Notes under the pieces: model-generated
The model's input: only the letters and a program-made list of their open reading frames with translations
Databases searched by the model: none
Told to the model about the DNA's origin: nothing
Shown: in pieces, positions 43,763 to 54,284 of the stretch
Numbering within the stretch: position 1 is the first letter of the stretch
How the letters are laid out: every line of letters starts with the position of its first letter
Made by a program: the position numbers and the translations under genes
Source of the DNA: Staphylotrichum longicolle
Taxonomy: Eukaryota; Ascomycota; Sordariomycetes; Sordariales; Chaetomiaceae
NCBI GenBank assembly: GCA_019096155.1
Contig: JAHCVI010000004.1
Location: 2,790,001 to 2,854,000 of the forward strand
DNA: 64,000 bases
Direction: 5' to 3'

Positions 43763-44990
43763 ACTGTTGATAGGCGTTGAATACCTACCCAGCTGCTCCT
43801 GGACTCAAGTGTATTAAAGGTGCGAGCCTTGCGGGTATTGAAATAACATAGCAGAACAGTTTGTAAACTGTGCCGTCTGCAAACTGAGAGAGAAGGGCCG
43901 AGCGGTTTGTTTATCCTGGGGTGAGTGAGACGTGGTGCAAAAACAGTTGGATGGGAGAGGCGGTGACCACCAACCAATTGACAATCGCAACATGCATTAA
44001 CACCCCGCAACCAAATAGAGATACTTCCAAAACCGCCAAACTCGACTGAGATACTCAATGTCTAGTTACACCGTACAAGCCAGTCGTGGATCACGGATAC
44101 ACTGAAAGACGTACAACCTGCTCCTAAGTTGCACGCCAAGCGAACTTGCCTGTAGCTCGCTGTCTAAACTAACCTGGCAAGGCTTTGAAAATCTGAGGGT
44201 GGTCCATTCGGATTCAGGGTTTTGCCCACGTATGTGATAAGTTCGGTAATCCAGTTGTGTTGACCCGTGAGGGCAGCTAAGAGATTCAAACTTTCTGGTA
44301 TTATGTGTCAACTCGGGCCTCACTATCACCTCTCTTGTCCAATGTTCTCACGAGAATGGGGATGTTGACATTGTCAGAGACTCTTGGAACATAGCATACA
44401 AGGAGCAAACATGATACAGGGCTCACCCGACCTGTATTCGCAGAAATAACTGGAGCGTATTCATGAAAGTGGAAGACGAGGTTTAAGAAGATCTGAAGGT
44501 CCAGGCAGTGCCCCGCATTACGTCGATGGTTGTGGGGTTGCCGCGGTGGGGCAGAGCTCCCGCACTCCATCACCAGCATCCACTCCAGCTCAACACCCCA
44601 GCTTTCAAGATGAAAGAAGAATTGTAGTACTCGGGATAATTCCAGAGAGAGCCGCAACTGCTGAAACCATGCATCGCTGGAGCATTGCCGCGCCCAAAGA
44701 AGCACTGCGTTTGTCTTAGATGCCCAACCTGAGTGGGGCAGTCCGCATTCGTCAGCCCCTGTCGGGCATCTGTCAGCTGGCCTGCTCCCGTGCGGTCGTG
44801 CCGCGAATCGCCCTGCTTTGGTCTGTGGTTGGAATTCCCAAACCGTCCATCTCTCTGCCTCGAGCAAGCATTACGTGTTGCGGGCCTTGACCGTCCGCCA
44901 TCGCCATCTCCCGGTGCTGTCCTCACCACCAACCACCACCCCTTGGAAACACATCTCAAGAGTCAAGCATTCCGGAGTCACTTTGCGACC
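43763..44990. other. 1.2 kb divergent intergenic region
   Basis: Between the atypical kinase (minus) and the REEP-like gene (plus). ORFs here lack protein-like character. No repeats noted. Confidence 0.6.
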
Positions 44991-46315
44991 ATGTTCGACA
45001 TATTCGCGAAGCTCCTCTCGTGCGTCATTGCACCTCCCCAGCTGCAGTGACATCCGAACTGACCGCAGCTTCAAACCCCAACAGCTCGATCGCGTCCTTC
45101 CTCTTCCCGCTGTTCGCCAGCTACAAGGCCCTCAAGACAGGAGACCCATCCCAGCTGACACCATGGCTGATGTACTGGGTCGTCCTCTCCTGCGTGCTCC
45201 TCGTTGAGTCGTGGACCGAGTGGTTCCTGGTCTGGTACGAGCTCCCACAACCGACTCCACAACCGCATCTAACACCAGCTTGCAGGATCCCCTTCTACGC
45301 CTACATCCGCCTGCTCTTCCTCCTCTATCTCGTCCTCCCGCAGACCCAAGGCGCCCGCCTCATCTACGAAGAGTACATCCACCCGCGCCTCGAAGAGAAC
45401 GAGACAGCCATCGAGGAGTTCATCGCCTCGGCCGCCGCCCGCCTCCGCAGCGCGGGCATCGCCTACCTCAAGCGCGCCATCGAGCTGCTCCGGACCAACG
45501 TCCTGGGCCTGCCGCCCTCCCCCGAAGCAGCCGCCGCGCCCGAGCCACAGACCCCGCAGTCATACACCCAGTCCCTCCTCGCGCGCTTCACCCTCCCCTC
45601 CCCGCGCTGGAACACGGCCTCTACCCCTGCCGCGGCGCCGCACACCCAACCCCAAGCCGGAGCCGGAGGAGGACTCACAACCGACTTCTACAACCTCCTC
45701 GCCTCGGCCGTCACCGCCGCCGCCGCAACCACAACCGGCGGCGCAACCAAACCCCCGACCACCACCACCACCCGCGCCGCCGGCGCCACCAACACCGGAA
45801 ACACCGGAAACAACGGCGGCAGCATCATCCCCGACGCGGTCCGCACCGCCGGCGCCGCAGCCCGCATGTCCTTCATCCAGGCCCAGCGCGAGCGCCTGCG
45901 CTTCGTCCTGTCGGCGCTCGACCGCGAGGAGGAGGCCGCGGCCGAGGCACAGTCCCAAACCACCACGACGACAACAACAACAGCAGGTAACAACAATAAC
46001 AATAACAATAATGGAGGTGGCGGTGGAAGCGGCAGCGGCGACAAGCGGCGCTCGCTCAGCGAGCAGAGCGTCGCGAGCGCCCTGAGCAAGAGCCGCTCCG
46101 AGGGGGACTTTGAGAAGCTGGATGCGCCGAGCGGCGGGGAGGAGAACGAGGAAGGGGAGGGAGTGAGGAGAAGGGGTGGGGCGGGGCAGCATGAGGGGAG
46201 TGGGAGTGGTAGTAGCAAAAGTGGTGGTGGGGGGTGGATGCCGTGGGGATGGGGGGCTGGTGGTGGTGGTGGAGGAGGAGGGGAGGTGGGGAGGAGTTCG
46301 GGGGTGGAGAATTGA
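44991..46315 (+). CDS. REEP/Yop1 (TB2/DP1/HVA22) family protein with long low-complexity tail
   Basis: ER-shaping hairpin membrane protein family. Exons 44991-45019, 45085-45234 and 45286-46315 give 402 aa. The TB2/DP1/HVA22 domain occupies about residues 10-110: FLFPLFASYKALKTGDPSQLTPWLMYWVVLSCVLLVESWTEWFLVW, then IPFYAYIRLLFLLYLVLPQTQGARLIYEEYIHPRLEENE. Behind it lie an amphipathic helical part (AAARLRSAGIAYLKRAIELL) and about 250 residues rich in Thr, Ala, Gly and Asn, with Asn8 and Gly-rich runs; the C-terminus is Gly/Trp-rich. Canonical Yop1 is about 180 aa, so this is the longer REEP1-4-like fungal paralogue. The second exon was placed at CAACAG|CTCGATC because only that acceptor keeps the conserved frame. 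Confidence 0.9.
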
Positions 46316-46680
46316 AGTAAATGATTGTGGGGGTTATTATGGGACGTTTTGGGTGGTGTGGCTGGGTTGGTCTTTTCTGGTGTTTAAGTTTATGATGGAT
46401 CGGCACTGCTTGGTTTGGGAGGCGGAAGGGCTGGCGTTTTTCTTCCCTCTCGCGGGTTTTACAGGTTTGGTTGGGATACAGGTCGATTAGACCGCCGTGT
46501 GGCATGTGGTCCTCCCTGAAAGACCGTGAGGTCGGGTCGGGGGGTTCTCGTCGCCGGTGTTGTGTTCATGTCATGGGATTTTATGTATGATACAGTAATG
46601 TACATGCAGTCGACTCGTCAACCAGACGGGCAACCGTCCGACACTTCTATCGTCCCCTTCTATCTCCCCAACGATCATCA

Positions 46681-46719
<39 letters not shown>
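46316..46719. other. Spacer between convergent genes
   Basis: About 0.4 kb with the 3' ends of the REEP-like gene and mgm101. It ends in a CT microsatellite that abuts the mgm101 stop codon. Confidence 0.6.
46684..46719. repeat. (CT)18 dinucleotide microsatellite
   Basis: An uninterrupted CT run directly adjoins the mgm101 stop codon at 46720-46722, so it forms the first bases of that gene's 3' UTR as (GA)n. Confidence 0.9.
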
Positions 46720-46721
<2 letters not shown>

Positions 46722-47776
46722 ACGCGGCGCCGGACCTCGGCCCCACCTTCTGGTACGGGTACGCGGGCTCGCCGTCCTTGCGCGTCCAGATCTGGCGGCG
46801 CTTCTTGTTGACGACGTGCTCGACCCACATCTCGTGGCAGTGCGCCTTCTTGAAGTCGCGGATGAAACGCGGGTCCCACAGCTCCGACGCGATGCCCAGG
46901 TCCTTGCAGCACCGCAGCAGCGCGTTCGACTTGCACCCCTCGCCCGCCGTCGGGATCGTCTCGTCGGAAAAGTACTGGCACTCGCCGCGCGCCTGGGCGA
47001 TGAATCTGTTGTGAGGGTTGGTCGTTGTGTTAGTACATATACTTCTCATGTTGAAGGTTGGGGGGGCCAAGGTAGAGGGGGGAGGACGAACCGTCCATGC
47101 ACAACCAGCGCGTACTCGCGCGTCACCACCTTCTCGCCGACGACCATCTCGCCGCGCGGCGCCAGCCCCCACCCGCCGGGGGCCAAAGGCCTTGTTCAGA
47201 ATGCGCCGGTACTTGATCTCGGCAGGTAGATGATGCCGTCGGGCTTGATCTCGATGTCGTAGGGTCCAGCGGCTGCATCAGCACGGCGGCCGTCTCGGGG
47301 CTGAAGGGCGTCGTCGAGAGGCCGTGGAAGGACGACGACCAGTCAATGCCCGCGCCGGCACCCCCGTTGCCGCCGTTGCCGCTGAGCGCGGCGGCAAAGG
47401 CCGGGGAGTGGGCGCTGCTGCCGCTGCTCGCGCTGGATTCGGGAGTGGGGATCTCGGCGGCCAGGGCCGGGTCGACGTCGGCGACGGTGGCGGCTTGGAG
47501 GATGGCGGCTTGCGGGTCGAGGGGGCCGTTGACGCTGCTGGGGGCCGCGGTGGCCTTCTTCGTCACGGGTGCTACCCGGGCGGCGCGGGCTGCGGGTGTG
47601 GAGGCGGGGGTGGTCCGGGGTCGGGCGGTGTAGGACGCGGACGAGGCGGCGCGGGCCAGCTGTTTGAGGATGGGGGACCGCCTGCTGGCTGCTCGGAGAT
47701 ATTGGGCGTATTGGGGCTGTATGCTCGGGGCTGCCACCCGGAGCGGGCGCAGTGCTTGGAAGGCGTGCGACCGCAT
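46720..47776 (-). CDS. MGM101: Mitochondrial genome maintenance protein Mgm101, frame-disrupted
   Basis: Rad52-like single-strand annealing protein of the mitochondrial nucleoid, required for mtDNA repair and maintenance. Exon 1, 47776-47092, starts with a basic, Ala/Ser/Arg-rich mitochondrial presequence (MRSHAFQALRPLRVAAPS) and a linker. DWSSSFHGLSTTPFSPETA opens the conserved core. After an 86-nt intron, exon 2 (47005-46720) encodes FIAQARGECQYFSDETIPTAGEGCKSNALLRCCKDLG, ELWDPRFIRDFKKAHCHEMWVEHVVNKKR. Between these, the blocks DIEIKPDGIIYLP, IKYRRILNKAFGP and GWGLAPRGEMVVGEKVVTREYALVVHGR lie in three different frames within about 110 bases (47160-47270). One missing base near 47262, one near 47220 and one extra C near 47180 restore the whole core and the expected splice phase. 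Confidence 0.9.
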
Positions 47777-48061
47777 GTCTGCTGTGGGGAGGGCGAGATG
47801 CTACTTAGTAGGTAGGGGCTGGAAGCTGCAGATCTGGGATCTGGAAATTCACCAAGCCGTCAAGGTTGCGGGAGCTTGGACGTCTTGGCGGGCAGGGGTA
47901 TTGCGGCCAGACCAACCGACTTTCAAGGCGCTCTGTGTCTTCCAAGTTCACCACGATTTCTCAAAGTCGAGAGGAGAGAACTTAGACGGGGTCTGACAAC
48001 TGGGTACCACTGCCCTTGATATCGTACAAAATGCTACTGTTACAAAAGTAGTCTGCCATTG

Positions 48062-48680
48062 CTATGCATCCGAGTCCGTCATGCTGGTCCGCTTGTCGTT
48101 CCCGTGCGCCTTCCAGCACTGCCTGAAGCTCTCCATCTACCCCACGCTTGTGAGTGTGCCATTCAGTCTCCGAGTTGGGAGCCGGGAACTTGACAAACCT
48201 CGTCCTTGCACGCCCTCCAGTCCTTCTTTTCGTAGTAGCAGTCGGTCATTTTTGCGTTCTCGTCTGCCATGGCGTCCGTCAGAATTGGGCCCGCAGTGTT
48301 GAGATGTGTTGAGGTGCAAAGCCCCGGCAAACTCCGGGCCATTGCTCCCCGAATCTCAACAATCACAGCCTTGGGGCCACACTGTTTGATGTCCGAGACG
48401 TACCTGCACAGCCGGTGCTGAAGATGCGCTTGTCCCTGCAGAATTTGGACATTTAGATGGGGGATCTGCAAGGAAAAAGAAGAGAGAGGAAAAAAAAAGA
48501 AAGCAATCCACGAAAGCTCGACAGAAGGCGGGTTTTTTGTTCCAAAGGCTGGCTCAAGTCACACCAAGGGCAGCTCTCACTTACCACTCATCTGGTTCAT
48601 CATCGTCGTCCCGACAACAGGCGCCGGTGCCTGCTGCTCTTCCTTTGGCGGAGCGCCTCTTTTGCCGTTGTTGACGCCAT
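48062..48680 (-). CDS. COA4: Twin CX9C protein Coa4 (Cmc3), first exon frame-disrupted
   Basis: Intermembrane-space protein imported by the Mia40 relay and needed for cytochrome c oxidase assembly. Exons 48680-48585, 48435-48404, 48263-48199 and 48136-48062. Across the splices the conserved part reads DEPDEWDKRIFSTGCADENAKMTDC, then YYEKKDWRACKDEMESFRQCWK. Four Cys spaced by nine residues each form the twin CX9C hairpin, and CX9C-DWR-C resembles Coa4 rather than Cox17 or Cox23. The first exon begins MASTTAKE, but continuing to DDDDEPDEW requires two single G additions (at GAGGCGCT and GTCGGGAC), and the exon is two bases short of the needed phase. The assignment to Coa4 rests on the DPxD...SxGC and DWRxC pattern. 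Confidence 0.78.
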
Positions 48681-48829
48681 TGTGCTTAACACTTCAGCGT
48701 TCTTGTCCTTGAGCCGAATTTTGTTGCAGGGCTGGGAATCGGATCGCCGTATCGGACCACATTTCGCTCATTTCCACGCATCAAGGCTCTGAGTCAACAG
48801 CCCCTTGCCACACACAACAGGAACCGGGC
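48681..48829. promoter_or_regulatory. Compact 149-bp divergent promoter, coa4 / bpl1
   Basis: The start codons of coa4 (minus) and the biotin ligase gene (plus) are only 149 bases apart, so both promoters must share or interleave here. No individual element was resolved. Confidence 0.55.
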
Positions 48830-51050
48830 ATGGCGTCACAAAAGCTCAACGTTCTGGTTTATACCGGTATGTCCACGCGATATTTTGCACCGGCTCTCTC
48901 TCGTGAATATTTTGCTGACCATTTTGTCCAGGCACCGGATCCACGCTCGAGTCGGTCCGGCACTGCATCTACTCGCTGCGCCGGTTGCTGGGCCCCAACT
49001 ATGCCGTAAACCCCATCACCGAGGCGGCCCTGCTCAAGGAGCCTTGGGCCCCCACGTGCGCCCTTCTCGTCTTCCCCGGCGGTGCCGATCTTGGCTACTG
49101 CCGCGTCCTCAACGGCGCCGGCAACCGCAGCATTGCCCAGTTCGTCCGCCGTGGAGGGGCCTACCTGGGCTTTTGTGCAGGGGGTTACTACGGGAGCCGT
49201 CGCTGCGAGTTCGAGGTTGGTAATTCGGAGCTCGAGGTCGTCGGCAGCCGGGAGCTGGCATTCTTTCTGGGACATGCCGCGCGCGGCGCCTTTAAGGGGT
49301 TCGAGTACCACAGCGAGCGCGGTGCAAGAGCTGCCCTCATTTCAGTCTCCAAGGACGCCTTCCCCGACTCGGAATCGTTGCCCAATGAGTTTCGGTGCTA
49401 CTACAACGGTGGCGGTGTGTTTGTGGACGCCGGCAAGCTCGCGGCAGACTCCACGGCTGTCCAAGTGCTTGCCGAGTATACCGGAGACCTGGCAGTCGAA
49501 TCAGGGGCCGGCAATGCGGCCATGGTGTACTGCAAAGTAGGAGAAGGAGCGGCAATAGTCACTGGTCCTCATCCGGAGTGAGTGCTGTGGTCTGTGTCTC
49601 TCGGCGCCGCTAACAAGGTAGATTCGATGCTGTTAACCTCAGCCAGCAATCCGACGTGCCGGGGTACAACGAGCTCATCGACGCACTGAAGGAAGACGAA
49701 GACGCGCGCATCTCCTTTCTCAAGGCATGTCTCACCAAACTCGGTTTAGAGGTCAGCCAAGGAACCAGTCACGTTCCGGGCTTGTCCAAGATTCACCTGT
49801 CGTCACTCCATCACACCGAAGCCAGCGAGATTTTGTGCTCCTTTGACGAGATCATTACCAAGGACGACGGCGAGGAGTACATCAAGGGCGACACCGACCT
49901 CTTCCATCTCGAGAAGCCGGACTCGAGGTGGTCCCTGACGGCACTGAGTGAAGCTCTTTCAGCCGAAGTCGCCAAGAAGAAGCCTGGCCGCGGCTCCCCA
50001 GATCCCACCGCAGACTACAGCCACGTCCCGAAGCGAATTGTCGCCCACGAAGATGCCTGGCCAGAGCCCAAGGAGACGCCCTACTTCAACCACGCAGTCT
50101 ACTACTCAAGCCTCCGAGAGTTCAGAGCGAAGGACCCGAAAGCGGAGACGTGGGGTGACGTGCTCATGTACGGTGAGGTGGTGACGAGCACCAACACCCT
50201 GCTCGAAAAGTGAGTACCCGCCTCCTGCGGTCCAAAAGCAGCGTCTAACAGTCCGTCCAGAAACCACAATCTCCTCTCAAAGCTGCCCACTGGCTTTACC
50301 CTTGCGGCCACAACGCAGGTCGCCGGTCGTGGCCGAGGTGGCAACGTCTGGGTCGCGCCCCCGGGGTCCTTGATCATGTCGACCGTCATCAACCACCCCG
50401 CTCATCTGGCCACGTCCCGACCCATCGTCTTCCTCCAGTACCTCGCCGCGCTTGCTACAGTCGAAGCGGTCAAGTCGTACGATGACGGCTATGCCGACAT
50501 GCCCATCAAGATCAAGTGGCCCAACGACGTCTACGTCCGAGATCCCAAGAAGCCGAACGAAGTCGCGTACGTCAAGATCGCCGGCATCCTCGCCAACTGT
50601 GCCTACTCGTCGGGCAACTACCAAGTGGTCCTCGGCATCGGCATCAACACGAACAACGGCCGGCCGACCACCAGCCTCGACGCGCTGCTCCCCTTCCTCG
50701 AGAGCGGCCGGAAGTTCGAGCCCTTCCGCATCGAGCGTCTGCTCGCGCGCATCCTGACCCGTCTCGAGGTCCTCTACGCCGAGTTCTGCCGCAACGGCTT
50801 CTCGCGCGAGCTCGAGGGCAAATACTACCAGCACTGGCTGCACTCGAACCAGGTCGTCACGCTCGAGGCCGAGGGCGGGGTCAAGGCGCGCGTGGTCGGC
50901 ATCACACGGGACTGGGGCATGCTGATGGCCGAGGAGGTGGCCGGGGACGGCATCAACGGCGCTCTGCGGTCGACCGGCAAGGTGTGGGCGCTGCAGAGCG
51001 ACGAGAACAGCTTTGACTTTTGGAGGGGGCTCGTTAAGAGGAAGATCTGA
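48830..51050 (+). CDS. BPL1: Biotin-protein ligase (holocarboxylase synthetase)
   Basis: Attaches biotin, via biotinyl-AMP, to pyruvate and acetyl-CoA carboxylases. Exons 48830-48866, 48932-49577, 49622-50209 and 50261-51050 give 686 aa, matching yeast Bpl1. The N-terminal half is the glutamine amidotransferase-like BPL_N domain (LVFPGGADLGYCRVLNG, GAYLGFCAGGYYGS, FRCYYNGGGVFVDA). The catalytic C-terminal domain shows YGEVVTSTNTLLEK, TTQVAGRGRGGNVWVAP (biotinyl-AMP loop GRGRGG, about residue 447), KIKWPNDVYV (catalytic Lys) and VVLGIGINTNN, and ends with the SH3-like domain (GGVKARVVGITRDWGMLMAEE). All splice phases are consistent. The start MASQKLNVLVYTGTGS is the family N-terminus split by intron 1. 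Confidence 0.97.
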
Positions 51051-52647
51051 GACGATCTCTCCCGTCGGATTGGTGAGAGAGTGCGGGCACGGTCTCCTAA
51101 AGCCAGCCACATGCGCTGGCACCGATCCTCGAGCGGTGGGAGAAAACCCAAAACTCCAAATCACGGTTGGGCGAGGCCAAAACTCGGCCGGAGCTCTGAC
51201 CTTCGATCCCCGCATGCGGTGTGAAGTGGCTGCATGGGACTGTTACATTTCGTGGGGAGAACGGTTGGGCCGTCCCATGTTCCATGCGCACACGCTGTCC
51301 CGATCTGGCAATCCCAGACACCCCAAGAGATCTGTCCCCTCGAGTCTGCCATCTTTCACTGCGGGGCAGGTTGGGGATGTGAGTTGGTTGTCCAGTCCAG
51401 CAGCATAACCAACACCTTTTCCTTGCTTTACCCTCGACTTGATAGGTAGACAATGCAAAGTTGAGAGGACACTTACGGAGCACATGCCGCCCACACACCA
51501 TGTTGAACGCTTGGGTCGTTGCCGCCACATGCTCCCGTCTGCATTTGCTCAAACATGGTTGACCAAATCTGGCACCTCAAGGTCATTGCGTCGGTCGCAT
51601 CGAGGAAGTGCGTGATCTTGCCAGCCCACGGAATCGCAGGAGAGCAACCGTTCTCGACCCAAAGCTTGGACAGGCCAGACCCCTCAGCCAAACCACTCAC
51701 TCCATACCCACCTCCTCCATCTATACCCATCTTCGCCTTCCAGCCAAGCAACCGCGAATCGGGCCGCCTCGGCCCCCAATACCGCCGTGGCACTAACACG
51801 AACACTAACACCGCTAACACCCACCTAGTTATTGCTCACCGCACACTCTTTCGCCAACCAAGAAACCACCGCCCTCCCAACCCTTCCAATGATACACCAG
51901 AGCAGAACCTCGGGGAGACAACCCCGGCATTGACCTCTATATTCCCCCCTCCCACTCCCCAAGCACGGAAGCCAGCCCGCTCCCCTCGTGCAGCCAGTTT
52001 CGCACATCCTGATTGGCCCCCGGAGGGCAGTGGGTGGTACACGACTTGCAGGGCGGGATCGCGGCAGAATTCACAACCCCTGCGATTGCGGGGGAGGGGC
52101 GGACGGACGGGCGGGGATTGGCGAGGTGGTATTGGATGGATGGCTGCACTACTTTTACGCTGCCGTGCTGGGGTTGCTGCTTGTTTCCCTCCTTTCTTGC
52201 AGCTAGTTGCTTGGTTCAGATAGGTACCTATGTATGTGCGGAGGAGGAGGAGGACAGGAAAGGTGAGCGGATGGGGGGGGGGGGGGGGGGGCGGACAGAA
52301 AGACGACGGACGGGCAGGTGAGTGGGTGTGGGTGGTAATCTATCCGTCCACCAAGTCTGATATTTTCTGATCGGGATGGGGAGGTCAAATACCGAGCGGT
52401 GCCGTGTTGACTTGGTCGGTGGGTTTCTCTCTGATGGTTTTTGAGGATTTGGTCACTGGAGGTTTGTCTGGCGAGTTCCCGTCAACTTCAACACCACGAC
52501 GCACACGGTTTACTCTTGTCGTGGACTCACTCAATACCTTGGGAGCGTTATTCAGGCGAGCTCCATGACGAGGTGATAGACGGTGGCCTGGAGCCCCAGA
52601 CGGGAGATTCGCAACCCCAAGTCGCCCTTCGTCGTTCCCCCCCCGAA
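51051..52647. other. 1.6 kb spacer between plus-strand genes
   Basis: No protein-like ORF. It includes a G19 run and purine-rich DNA around 52.25 kb. Long but low-complexity frames occur on both strands. Confidence 0.6.
52273..52291. repeat. Poly(G) run of 19
   Basis: Uninterrupted G tract in intergenic DNA, a potential quadruplex former and a likely site of length errors. Confidence 0.85.
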
Positions 52648-54284
52648 ATGTCTCACCCCATCATGACCGAGGTGGGCTACACAAAGTTCAATCTCAGCTA
52701 CCCCGTAGTAATGGCCAACGCCACGTCCACCGGCATATACTCCGACGGCACAAACGAGGTATCAACTCCTTCCCCTTTCTCACATCCCACAGCTCGCTGA
52801 CACAAACACCAGACTCACCTCCCGGGCCTCCTCATCGGCCTCCTCCTCCCGCACATCATTTGCACCCTCTTCATCCTCGCGCGCTTCTTCTCCCGCCTCC
52901 TCCTCCTGCGCAAGTGGTTTCCCGACGACACCCTCATCCTCCTCGCCTGGACCGCCGCCACCGCCGTCTGCCTCCTGTCGGCCATCCCCTTCTCGTCGAC
53001 AGGCCCCACAACAACCCCGCCAAGGCGATACCCGACCCTCATCCTCCACCAACTCACCCTCCTCCTCACAAAGCTCTCCATCCTCGCCTTCTACCACGCA
53101 TCTTCTCGCCCCCTCTCCCTCCCCCTGGGCCCCCACCACCACCAACCACCACCACCACCACCACCGCCTACCACATCCACACCCACCACCTCCTCGGCCC
53201 CAAATGCAAGCACAAGCAAAGAAAGAACCCTCACCCGCCTAACTCCTCCTCGCCCCGCTCGCCGCCCTCCCCTCCTCCTCCTCGCAATCCTCCAATGCCA
53301 CCCGGCTCCGGGCCTCTGGTTCGGCCGGCCGATGCCGCGCTGCGCCGCCCTGCCCCCTCTCCTGGTGTCGGCGCCGCGGTGCACGCCGCGCTCGACCTGT
53401 GGCTGGTCGCGCTGGTGGTGCCGTGCGTGGCGCGCCTGCGCGAGGAGGCGGCGGCGGGTCGGGCTGGGCGTGGTGTTGAGTCTGGGGTGGTGGGGGCGGT
53501 GGTGGGGGTTGTGAGGGGGTTGTTTTATCGAGAGGAGATGTTGGTGGGGATGGGGATGGGGGGGGTGGTTCTTTGTGCTGACCGTGCTGGAGCTGGACGT
53601 GGCCATCTGCGCGAGCGCGCCGACGCTGAGGCCGGTGCTGGCGCGGCTGGGTGTGGGCAGGGAGTGGGGAGGGAGGAGGCGGGGAGGGAGGAGTGTGGAT
53701 CTGACGAGCGTGGTGAGCTATCATGGGTACCCGTGGACGAGGAACGGGACGCCGGCGGGAGCAAGAACGCGAGCGCGGTGGATGTTGTTCACGTTGGGGG
53801 AGCGGGCAGGGAGGGGGTGCCGCCGATGCCGCCGATGCCATTGCCGGCGGTGGTGGCGGTGCATCGCACGCCGACGACGTTGAGTTTGAGGAGCTTTGTG
53901 AGCGGGATGGCGCCGCGGAGCCGGGGGCGGATGGAAGGGGAGGACAGGGCAGGGCTGCTTGGGGAGGACGCACAGGGAGGAGGGGTGGATGGGATGTCTT
54001 CGAGGAGGAGAAGCTCGGTTGGGCTGGAGGCGTACTATGAACAGTTCATGGGACACGACGACGCCGAAAAACGGAGGAGTTTCTGCAAGGCGAGGGACGC
54101 AAGGCGCAGTCGGGGGAGCCAGTGCTACAGCGGACAGTGGGGCGACAGCCAGGAGAGTTTTGTGCTGGGGATGAACGACCCAAACAGCCCAAAGCGGTTG
54201 AGTCCGCTGTCGAGTCTGAGCGAGGCGACGAGGGCCGAGTTGAGGAGACCGGGGAGCCAAAATGAGAAGCGTACCATGGGTTGA
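52648..54284 (+). CDS. Fungal rhodopsin-like (seven-helix) membrane protein, frame-disrupted
   Basis: Integral membrane protein of the fungal rhodopsin-domain/PTH11-related group. Exon 1, 52648-52758, encodes an extracellular N-terminus with possible N-glycosylation (FNLSYPVVMANATSTGIYS). After a 54-nt intron, exon 2 starts at 52813 with HLPGLLIGLLLPHIICTLFILARFFSRL and RKWFPDDTLILLAWTAATAVCLLSAIPF, a hallmark helix pair and loop of the family, then LILHQLTLLLTKLSILAFYHA. Further helices (AALDLWLVALVVPCVARL; VGAVVGVVRGLFYREEML; FVLTVLELDVAICASAPTLRPVLARLG) are all recognisable but scattered over different frames between about 53.1 and 53.65 kb, so at least three shifts in GC-rich runs are needed. 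A Ser/Arg-rich cytoplasmic tail with SVGLEAYYEQFMGHDDAEK ends at 54284. Ligand unknown. Confidence 0.68.

Noticed and set aside
52860..54284. 475-codon ORF as the gene product
   Set aside because: Its first 150 codons are a Pro/His-rich shadow of the rhodopsin-like helices encoded in another frame; only parts of its second half belong to the protein.
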